From positions 1-22,708 of the forward strand of contig VMTI01000023.1 in the NCBI GenBank assembly GCA_013791675.1: DNA of 22,708 nucleotides, given 5' to 3'. Of the stretch, positions 16,255 through 22,708 are shown piece by piece; position 1 is the first letter of the stretch, and the number at the start of each line of letters is the position of its first letter. This stretch comes from a bacterium (GTDB taxonomy: Bacteria > CG03). Made by a program: the position numbers and the translations under genes. Under the pieces are notes generated by a model. The model had not been told where the DNA came from, did not search any database, and worked only from the letters and a program-made list of their open reading frames with translations.

Positions 16255-17342
16255 TGGCAAAGCGCAAAAAAAGCAAACGAATTCCGGCGCTGCTGGTTTT
16301 AGCGGCAATAATCGCGGGCTTCTTCGCGCTGCTTATTTCAAAAATAGAAAACCGTGTAAGCGACTGCCTGAAGATTGAACAAAACATCAATAACGTCCTT
16401 TTAACGGCGGGGGTTCCTGAGAAAAACATAATTTCCTGGCGGGAAGAAAAGAAAAAAAATCTGGTGGAATGGCTTAAAATCAGCAAAGAAATACGCCTGA
16501 AAAAATCTCTGTGGCCTATTTTCAGCGCAAAGAACATTCTGGGGGACATCAATTCCGGCGAAAAATATATTCTCGTTTCCAAAGACACGGAATCGGGCCT
16601 TGAGCGGCGCATAGAAATTTTAAGAGACGGAAATCTTTATTGCCTCGTAATTCTCAGCGACCGCACGGAGGTTAAGGCGGCCAAATTATGCATAGTGATA
16701 GACGATTGCGGGGGGAGCAAAAAAAAACTCATCCGGTTTACGCAGCTTAATCTTCCTCTGACATATGCCATACTTCCCTATCAAAAGTACAGCCGCGAAA
16801 TAGCCGAATCATTATCCCGAAGCGGGTTTGACACTCTGCTTCACATGCCCATGGAGCCCCATAAAGCGGATATGAAAGCTCTTGGAAAAGGAGCTTTATC
16901 CGTTAGTATGACCGCGCGTGAAATCATGGAAAAAACCGCCGCGGCTTTAAGCAGGGTGCCGGGGGTGAAAGGAGTAAACAACCATATGGGCTCACTTTTT
17001 ACGGAAGACAGCGAAAAGATGAAAGCCATTATGTCTGTCTTAAAAAAAGAAAATCTTTTTTTCCTGGATTCGGCCACTTCCCCGAAAAGCGTGTGCAAAA
17101 AAACGGCGGAAGCGGCAAAAGTAAAATGTCTGCGTAACAATGTATTTCTTGACAACATAGATTCTCCGGAAGAAATCAGGCGCCGGATGCGTCAGGCGGC
17201 GGCTATAGCCCGTGAAAAAGGTAGCGCTATAGCTATAGCTCACTCCACGCGAAAACACACCGCGGCGGCGATTGCGGAAATAGCGCGGGAACTGGACGAT
17301 GTGGAAATAGTGCCTCTTTCCGCGCTTATGGATAAAATTTAA
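16254..17342 (+). CDS. Divergent polysaccharide deacetylase (YibQ/DUF610 family)
   Basis: The 362-residue protein starts at ATG 16254, whose A is the last base of the ctpA stop (TGATG); an in-frame TTG one codon earlier lacks support. A basic N-terminus (MAKRKKSK) and one membrane helix (about 12-29) anchor it, with the domain facing the periplasm. Family motifs are IDDCG (Asp150-Asp151), HMPMEP from His197, GVNNHMGS with His244, FFLDSATSP, a VFLDN segment and AIAIAHS. The fold is that of NodB-type carbohydrate deacetylases, but the exact substrate of this divergent branch is not settled. In E. coli the homologue yibQ lies directly after envC, and in several proteobacteria ctpA lies between them, so the order here is the conserved envC-ctpA-yibQ arrangement. 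Confidence 0.88.
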   Translation: MAKRKKSKRIPALLVLAAIIAGFFALLISKIENRVSDCLKIEQNINNVLLTAGVPEKNIISWREEKKKNLVEWLKISKEIRLKKSLWPIFSAKNILGDINSGEKYILVSKDTESGLERRIEILRDGNLYCLVILSDRTEVKAAKLCIVIDDCGGSKKKLIRFTQLNLPLTYAILPYQKYSREIAESLSRSGFDTLLHMPMEPHKADMKALGKGALSVSMTAREIMEKTAAALSRVPGVKGVNNHMGSLFTEDSEKMKAIMSVLKKENLFFLDSATSPKSVCKKTAEAAKVKCLRNNVFLDNIDSPEEIRRRMRQAAAIAREKGSAIAIAHSTRKHTAAAIAEIARELDDVEIVPLSALMDKI

Positions 17343-18313
17343 TGCTTGTTCTCGGAATAGAAACTTCCTGCGACGAAACAGCCTGCGCGATAGTACGAGA
17401 CGGTAAAAAAATCTGCTCCGAAGTTGTGGTCACACAGATACCTTATCACCGCAGATTCGGGGGTGTCGTGCCCGAAATAGCTTCAAGACGCCATCTTGAG
17501 GCCATAAATTCCGTTGTGGAAGAAGCGCTGTTTAAAAGCGGCTTTGAAATGAGCCACATAGACAGGTTTGCCGTCACCGTCGGCCCGGGACTTACCGGCT
17601 CCCTGATAGTGGGAATCACGGCGGCAAGAGCGCTGGGAGAAATATACGATAAACCCGTTTTCGGTGTGAATCACATACTCGCTCACCTTTCGGTCAATTT
17701 TCTCAGCGCTGACATAAGCCTTCCCTACATAGGCCTGACCGCTTCCGGCGGACACTGCGATCTTGTTTTCGCCAAAAGCCATGACGAATTTGAACTGCTC
17801 GCAAAAACCAGAGACGACGCTCCGGGAGAAGCTTTTGATAAAACGGCTAAAATGCTCGGATTCCCGTATCCCGGAGGCGCCGAAATTGAGAAAATAGCGC
17901 TCGGCGGAAATGAACATGCCGTTAAATTTCCCGTACCGCGGTTCAAAGACGGTTCCGAAGATTTTTCATTCTCTGGAATTAAAACTTTTGTTAAAAACCT
18001 TATATCCAAAACTGACAAAAAAAAATTGCCGGATCTCGCGGCTTCTTTTCAAAAAAGCATCGCGACTATATTCGCTGACAAAATAATTGCGGCCGCTAAA
18101 AAGAAACGCTGCCAGCGCGTCCTGGTCGCCGGCGGCGTAATGGCAAATAGCTTCATAACCGCTCATCTTGAGGAAGAGTGCGTAAAAAATTCTCTGCAGC
18201 TATTCTACCCAAAAGCGCAACTGTGCACCGACAACGCCTGCATGGTGGCATGCCGGGGTTTCTGGCAGAAAAAATCCTTACCTCTAAGGCCCGAGCCGGA
18301 TCTCAAGATATGA
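17342..18313 (+). CDS. tsaD: tRNA N6-threonylcarbamoyladenosine transferase TsaD
   Basis: The 323-residue ATP-dependent enzyme of the ASKHA fold transfers the threonylcarbamoyl group to A37 of ANN-decoding tRNAs, working with TsaB and TsaE in the cytosol. Motifs are GIETSCDETACA at the N-terminus, metal-binding HILAH (His111, His115), the TASGGHCDL segment, DDAPGEAFDKTAKMLG, GGVMAN and CTDNACMVA near the end. The length is normal to slightly short (E. coli 337). The ATG overlaps the preceding stop (TAATG) and the end overlaps the next gene by ATGA, so it is translated as part of the envelope operon. TsaB, TsaC and TsaE are not in the window. Confidence 0.96.
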   Translation: MLVLGIETSCDETACAIVRDGKKICSEVVVTQIPYHRRFGGVVPEIASRRHLEAINSVVEEALFKSGFEMSHIDRFAVTVGPGLTGSLIVGITAARALGEIYDKPVFGVNHILAHLSVNFLSADISLPYIGLTASGGHCDLVFAKSHDEFELLAKTRDDAPGEAFDKTAKMLGFPYPGGAEIEKIALGGNEHAVKFPVPRFKDGSEDFSFSGIKTFVKNLISKTDKKKLPDLAASFQKSIATIFADKIIAAAKKKRCQRVLVAGGVMANSFITAHLEEECVKNSLQLFYPKAQLCTDNACMVACRGFWQKKSLPLRPEPDLKI

Positions 18314-19050
18314 AAAAATCTCATCTAATCTCCGTTATACTTGCCGCCGGAAAAGGCACCCGTATGAAATCCAGCCTGCCGAAAGTGCTTCACAAAATCG
18401 CCGGAAAAACTATGATCGAGCGCATATACACGGAAACAAAAATCGTGTCGAATGATATAATATTCGTTATCGGGTCCGGCAAAGTGGAAAAACACATTTC
18501 TGAATACAAAAACTGCAGAAGCGTATACCAGAGAAAAAAACTCGGCACTGCCGACGCTCTCGCTAAAGTTAAAAAATTGACAGGTTCATCTTCCTGCCGG
18601 CTTCTGGTTGTGCCCGGCGATGTGCCGATGCTCCGGTCATCCGATCTCAAACATCTGATAGACTTTGACCTCTCAAACGCCAATGATATCAGTATTCTAA
18701 GCGCTTCTGCCGATAACCCTTTTGGCTACGGTCGGATTATCAAAAAAAACGGGAAAGTGATCGAAATAAGAGAGGAGCTTGACGCTTCAGCGGCGGAAAA
18801 ACGCATAAAAATTATAAATAGCGGTATTTATATATTCCGAGCGCCCGCCATATACGCTTTGCTGGCAAAAATAAAGCCCAACCCTTTAAAAAAAGAGTTT
18901 TACCTTACCGACGTCATAAAAATAGCCGCGGCAGCGGGATTGAAAATAAAAAATCTGAACGCTGACGGGGATTCTTTGTTGATGGGAATAAATTCGCAAA
19001 ATGATCTTTCGCTGGCTGAAAAAGAATGGAAAAAGAATAAGGAGAAATAA
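18310..19050 (+). CDS. GlmU-type nucleotidyltransferase, pyrophosphorylase domain only
   Basis: Starting at ATG 18310 (ATGA overlap with tsaD) the protein has 246 residues. The frame is open upstream to 18178 but that part is inside tsaD. It matches the N-terminal uridylyltransferase half of GlmU: LAAGKGTRMKSSLPKVLHKI, KLGTADA, VPGDVPM, NPFGYGRI, INSGIY and KKEFYLTDVI. This half makes UDP-GlcNAc from GlcNAc-1-phosphate and UTP. The left-handed beta-helix acetyltransferase half (about 220 residues) is absent and no acetyltransferase lies nearby. The next gene is prs, as in the Bacillus gcaD(glmU)-prs pair, which supports the GlmU reading. It could instead act on another sugar-1-phosphate. Confidence 0.85.
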   Translation: MKKSHLISVILAAGKGTRMKSSLPKVLHKIAGKTMIERIYTETKIVSNDIIFVIGSGKVEKHISEYKNCRSVYQRKKLGTADALAKVKKLTGSSSCRLLVVPGDVPMLRSSDLKHLIDFDLSNANDISILSASADNPFGYGRIIKKNGKVIEIREELDASAAEKRIKIINSGIYIFRAPAIYALLAKIKPNPLKKEFYLTDVIKIAAAAGLKIKNLNADGDSLLMGINSQNDLSLAEKEWKKNKEK

Positions 19051-19052
19051 AA

Positions 19053-20000
19053 ATGAAAAAAAATCACAATCTCGCAGTTTTTTCGGGCGGTTCAAATCCC
19101 GCGCTTTCATCTCATATCTGTAAATACCTGAAAATTGCCGCCGGCAAAATTGACATCAGCTCTTTTCAGGACGGGGAATGCTCTGTAAAAATAGGAGCGA
19201 ATGTCCGGGGAAAAGACGTCTTCATTATTCAGGGCACATGCCCTCCTGTCAACGACAATCTTATGATTCTTTTGACAATAATAGACGCTCTGAAAAGAGC
19301 TTCCGCAAAAAGAATAACCGCCGTGATGCCTTATTACGGTTACGCGCGGCAGGACAGAAAGGTTGAGCCAAGGGTGCCGATAACAGCTAAGCTCGTGGCT
19401 AATCTGCTGACGGCGGCCGGAGCTGATAGAATTCTGACCCTTGAACTGCACGCGGGGCAAATACAGGGTTTCTTTTATATTCCTGTTGACAATCTGTATC
19501 CCTCGGTTGTTTTTGTTGAAAAAATAAGGAAGATGAAACTGAAAAACAGCATTGTCGTCTCTCCCGACGCAGGAGGAGTTGACAGAGCAAGATCTCTGGC
19601 AAAACACATAAAAGCGGATCTGGCTATCGTTGATAAACGCCGGCCCGGCCCGAATAAAGCCAAAATTCTCAACATCATCGGCAATGTAAAAGGAAAAACC
19701 TGCTTAATCTACGATGACATTATAGATACCGCCGGCACCGCGGCGGGCGTGGCGAGCGCCCTCAAAAAAAAGGGTGCGAAAAAAGTGTATCTTCTCGGAT
19801 GCCACGCCGTCCTTTCAGGCAATGCCGTGGCTAAACTGGAAAAATCTCCCGTGGAAAAAGTCATTGTCACCAATTCCATCCCGGTGAAAACAACCTCAAA
19901 AAAAATTGAATATCTTTCGGTGGGAAAACTTTTCTCTCAGGCAATTAACTGCATCCACCACGAGACTTCCCTCTCAAACCTGTTCAAGCTGAAAAAATAA
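19053..20000 (+). CDS. prs: Ribose-phosphate pyrophosphokinase
   Basis: The 315-residue class I PRPP synthetase has the normal length for the family. It makes PRPP from ribose-5-phosphate and ATP for nucleotide, histidine and tryptophan synthesis. Motifs are SFQDGECSVKI, a Y-x-R-Q-D-R-K segment within PYYGYARQDRK (ATP loop), ELHAGQIQGFF, DKRRPGPN and the ribose-phosphate loop D221-D-I-I-D-T-A-G-T. AAGGAG at 19039-19044, 8 bases upstream, gives it a strong ribosome site, one of two in the operon. It follows the GlmU-type gene by 2 bases, matching the glmU-prs pair of other bacteria. Confidence 0.95.
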   Translation: MKKNHNLAVFSGGSNPALSSHICKYLKIAAGKIDISSFQDGECSVKIGANVRGKDVFIIQGTCPPVNDNLMILLTIIDALKRASAKRITAVMPYYGYARQDRKVEPRVPITAKLVANLLTAAGADRILTLELHAGQIQGFFYIPVDNLYPSVVFVEKIRKMKLKNSIVVSPDAGGVDRARSLAKHIKADLAIVDKRRPGPNKAKILNIIGNVKGKTCLIYDDIIDTAGTAAGVASALKKKGAKKVYLLGCHAVLSGNAVAKLEKSPVEKVIVTNSIPVKTTSKKIEYLSVGKLFSQAINCIHHETSLSNLFKLKK

Positions 20001-20008
20001 ATTGCCTG

Positions 20009-22117
20009 ATGCAGAATAAAACACATCTTCAGGAGCGGAATTCGGAATTCTGGAAGGCCACGGGATTCATAATATGGGGATTTATCGTAGCTATCAATTT
20101 TCTCCCCGGGCAAATCGGCTTAATATCAAATTTGTCTCAGGCGCTTGATTTCAGCTCCAAAATTTCGGGTACTGTCGCACCCAATATTTTAATCGTTTTA
20201 TTCCGCCATATTTTAACATTTGCTTCCGGCTTTGCCATTATAGCCGCAGGATACGGATTCGGAAAATTTTTGTTTCAAAAATTACTGAAAAATTTTAAAC
20301 CGGGGAATGTTTTTTTATATCATTTCGGCTTCGGGCAAGGCGCCTTGATTTTTTTTCTGCTTTTTTTCGGTTATCTCGGACTGCTTTATAAAAGTGTAAT
20401 TTACTGTATTATCCTTGCGGGGCTTCTGCTTTGTTTTTCTTCAAAAAATGAAATAAATTTCAGCGGCTCTAAAGTGGGAAAATTTTCTTTTTTTGAAAAA
20501 ACGCTGTTTTTTATACTTATCTTTTCGGCCGCGGTAAATCTGATGGGGTCGCTTATTCCCGAAACTTATTTCGATTCGCTTGTCTATCATCTTTCTATCC
20601 CGAGATGGTGGCTGTTACATCACAAAATCGCGATAGCTCCTTATGTCAATCAAACATACTATCCTCTAAACATGGAAGTTCTGTTTACGGCGGCTATTTC
20701 ATTTTCAAATTCTTCCGGGGCAAAAATGATAAACTGGTTTTTCGCCTTAGCCACTTGCGTTTTAATTTATGAAACAGCGTTTTCATTAACCAGAAAAAGG
20801 GGAATTTCAATTTTTTCGGCCGTGCTTTATTACACAACTCCGCTTCTTATGATGCAGACATGGAGAACAGGAAATGAAATAGGCCAGGGTTTGTGGGAAA
20901 TTTTGATGATATTTAACATGCTCCGATATTTCAAAAGCGAGAAAAAGATTTATCTTATTTTGGCCGGCGCTGCTATGGGGCTTTCTCTCGGAGCCAAACA
21001 TCCGGCGATGATGTCTTTGCTTTCGGTTACGGGAGCTTTTTGGCTGTGGAATATTTTTAAAATTAAACTACCGTTGAAAGCAATCTTAAAAAAATATACG
21101 CTATTTCTGGCTTTCACTGTATTAACGGCGGGCCCCTGGTATATGAAAACTTTTATAGCGACCGGTAATCCCCTTTTCCCTCAATTCGCGGGAAAAATTT
21201 CGGATTTCCGCGGAGAATTACGCGAAAATTTCGGAAACTTTACAACAGATCAGCCGGCAATAACACATCCTAAAAATATTGCAACTGCTTTATGGGATGT
21301 CACTATGGGCAAGCATCAGGGGGCCTTCCCCGGAGCGGTTTACCTGATTCTTGCAATTCTTCTTTTGATTAAAAAACCCCTGAACAATGAAACTAAGTTC
21401 CTGCTCTTTTATCTCATACCATACACCTTTCTCTGGATAACTGTCGGAGGGGCTTATTTGAGGCGATTCCTGCCCGGCCTTACTTCTACGGCAGTGCTTC
21501 TCGGGACATATCTCGCCGCTATTGACAACAGCGATAACGGCTTAAAAAGTTTTGTGAAAACATTCATGGCTTTATTAATGTTATTCAATGTTTATTTTTC
21601 CTTTGTGATGGTGGTCGGGGGTCACGGAGCCCTAAATTTTCTGATGGCAAAAGAAGATGAATACACTTATATCCGGCGGCCCCGTATGGCCCATCCTAAA
21701 TACGGAGGCGAAGTTTTCCGTTATATAAACACAGAGCTGGCGGCCTCTGCCGTAATTCTTTTTATATCCGAGACAAGACCTTTTTATGCGGAAAGGGATT
21801 TTATCTGGACTACTGCCGTCATGGGAAAAAATCCTATCGTCGAATGGTCAAACAGCAGCGAGTCCGCTCAACAACTTTACGAAAAATTAAAAGAGCATAA
21901 AGTCTCTCATCTTTTTTTCAGCCTGGCAGAATATCATCGGCTGAAAGGTTATAACATGTTTTACTGGTCGGAAAACGGGAGGGAAGTTTTCAAAACTTTT
22001 TGGGAACGCTATATAGCGCTTGAATATCAGTCGGATTACTCATACCTTTACAGAATCACGGAAGAAAAACACATCCTGCCGAAGAACCTGATTCTGGAAG
22101 ATACAGCGATAAGATGA
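20009..22117 (+). CDS. Polytopic GT-C-like glycosyltransferase-type membrane protein
   Basis: The 702-residue protein has about eleven or twelve membrane helices in its first 540 residues and a soluble C-terminal domain of about 150 residues. The motif YFDSLVYHLSIPRWWL has Asp189 and His194 in the first large loop, the place where GT-C transferases such as the GT39/ArnT-like group carry their catalytic Asp. It therefore probably moves a sugar from a polyprenyl-phosphate carrier onto a protein or glycan on the outer face of the inner membrane; substrate unknown. ATG 20009 has no clear ribosome site and is 8 bases after prs. Base composition is mostly more A+T-rich than the genes before it. It overlaps the methyltransferase gene by ATGA. 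Confidence 0.7.
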   Translation: MQNKTHLQERNSEFWKATGFIIWGFIVAINFLPGQIGLISNLSQALDFSSKISGTVAPNILIVLFRHILTFASGFAIIAAGYGFGKFLFQKLLKNFKPGNVFLYHFGFGQGALIFFLLFFGYLGLLYKSVIYCIILAGLLLCFSSKNEINFSGSKVGKFSFFEKTLFFILIFSAAVNLMGSLIPETYFDSLVYHLSIPRWWLLHHKIAIAPYVNQTYYPLNMEVLFTAAISFSNSSGAKMINWFFALATCVLIYETAFSLTRKRGISIFSAVLYYTTPLLMMQTWRTGNEIGQGLWEILMIFNMLRYFKSEKKIYLILAGAAMGLSLGAKHPAMMSLLSVTGAFWLWNIFKIKLPLKAILKKYTLFLAFTVLTAGPWYMKTFIATGNPLFPQFAGKISDFRGELRENFGNFTTDQPAITHPKNIATALWDVTMGKHQGAFPGAVYLILAILLLIKKPLNNETKFLLFYLIPYTFLWITVGGAYLRRFLPGLTSTAVLLGTYLAAIDNSDNGLKSFVKTFMALLMLFNVYFSFVMVVGGHGALNFLMAKEDEYTYIRRPRMAHPKYGGEVFRYINTELAASAVILFISETRPFYAERDFIWTTAVMGKNPIVEWSNSSESAQQLYEKLKEHKVSHLFFSLAEYHRLKGYNMFYWSENGREVFKTFWERYIALEYQSDYSYLYRITEEKHILPKNLILEDTAIR

Positions 22118-22677
22118 TAAAAATCATTAACGGCAAAATGATTGGGACGGCGCCGGCGGCCATGAGTTACATCGCCGGGCGCGGCATAATAGGCGGTATT
22201 ATTATGCCTCTAACGCGCTATTTGAGATACATTAACGTGCGAAAATACATCTGCCCTGCTGAACGCTTATTGGATATAGGCTGCGGAGACTGTTATTTTC
22301 TGAAAAAAATTGAATGCTCTGAAAAATACGGTATGGATAAATTGATGGGCGAGGAAATTACAAATTGCCTTAATTTTCCCGATAATTATTTTGATTATGT
22401 TACAATGCTGGCCGTCATTGAACATGTCAAAAATCCGGATGAGCTTATAGGCGAAATTCACAGAGTGCTAAAGCCCGGCGGAAAATTCATATTTACAACA
22501 CCAAGAAAATCCGCCGAAAATTTCATCAAACTATATGCAAAAAATATAGAAAACGAACATGAAACATATTTCGATTACCCAAAAGTTGAAAAAATGGTTG
22601 CGGGAATTTTCCGCATATCCGGATTTAACACTTTTATATTTGGTATGAACCAGGCGTTTGCGCTGGAAAAAATTTAA
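22114..22677 (+). CDS. Class I SAM-dependent methyltransferase
   Basis: The 187-residue protein has a SAM-binding motif I LLDIGCGDCYF (about residues 49-59), an acidic position in the YGMDK segment, the FDYVTMLAVIEHV post-II motif and a VLKPGGKFIFTTP motif, as in the methyltransferase-11/UbiE-like group. It is somewhat short, with a compact C-terminal part ending FALEKI and no membrane helix. The substrate cannot be told. Position directly after a GT-C-like transferase suggests modification of a glycan or lipid-linked sugar, but that is inference. The last 31 bases of the window hold nothing recognisable. Confidence 0.85.
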   Translation: MIKIINGKMIGTAPAAMSYIAGRGIIGGIIMPLTRYLRYINVRKYICPAERLLDIGCGDCYFLKKIECSEKYGMDKLMGEEITNCLNFPDNYFDYVTMLAVIEHVKNPDELIGEIHRVLKPGGKFIFTTPRKSAENFIKLYAKNIENEHETYFDYPKVEKMVAGIFRISGFNTFIFGMNQAFALEKI

Positions 22678-22708
22678 CGCTTATCCTTTTCTACTTCTCT
22701 GCAGGCGC

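Noticed and set aside
18178..18309. Upstream extension of the GlmU-type frame
   Set aside because: It lies inside tsaD. The family's N-terminal LAAGKGTRM motif comes about ten residues after ATG 18310, the usual place.

Overview
The window reads as chromosomal DNA from an uncultured, didermic, non-model bacterium. The diderm inference rests on an EnvC-type amidase activator, a YibQ-type divergent polysaccharide deacetylase and a CtpA protease in a row. The phylum cannot be fixed from this sequence. The mix of a DUF5693-CsaB pair, an FtsEX/EnvC-like module, a lone pseudopilin and very long coiled-coil proteins would fit an Elusimicrobiota/Omnitrophota-like candidate lineage, but that is a guess. 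Coding density is very high and the longest gap between genes is about 150 bases. I see no tRNA, rRNA, CRISPR, integrase or insertion-sequence gene.

Left part (1-1533, + strand): the C-terminal part of an SPL-family radical SAM protein, then a type IV pilin/GspG-like pseudopilin that may have its own promoter. Middle (1543-8628, - strand): two tandem, translationally coupled genes for giant, proline-free coiled-coil proteins of 1154 and about 1203 residues. They are driven by a near-consensus sigma-70 promoter at 8676-8705. They show no ATPase, membrane or enzymatic domain and are the most unusual genes here. A 152-base divergent intergenic region separates them from a uridine phosphorylase gene (8781-9533, + strand).

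Right part (9583-22677, + strand): twelve genes, nearly all overlapping or abutting, probably one operon of about 13 kb. The order is DUF5693 membrane protein, CsaB-like pyruvyltransferase, FtsE-like ATPase, FtsX-like permease, EnvC-like LytM protein, CtpA protease, divergent polysaccharide deacetylase, TsaD, a GlmU-type nucleotidyltransferase without its acetyltransferase half, Prs, a polytopic GT-C-like glycosyltransferase and a SAM methyltransferase. The set links cell-wall remodelling, wall or glycan modification and precursor supply (UDP-GlcNAc, PRPP), with tRNA t6A modification embedded.

Two things stand out in this operon. Four neighbouring proteins (CsaB-like, FtsE-like, FtsX-like, EnvC-like) keep their folds but are divergent, and three of them lack residues normally needed for catalysis. 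A compact REP-like palindrome cluster (13803-13849) sits exactly on the ftsX/envC junction and obscures the envC-like start. From 20009 onward the DNA is generally more A+T-rich, suggesting the edge of a glycan-type accessory block.
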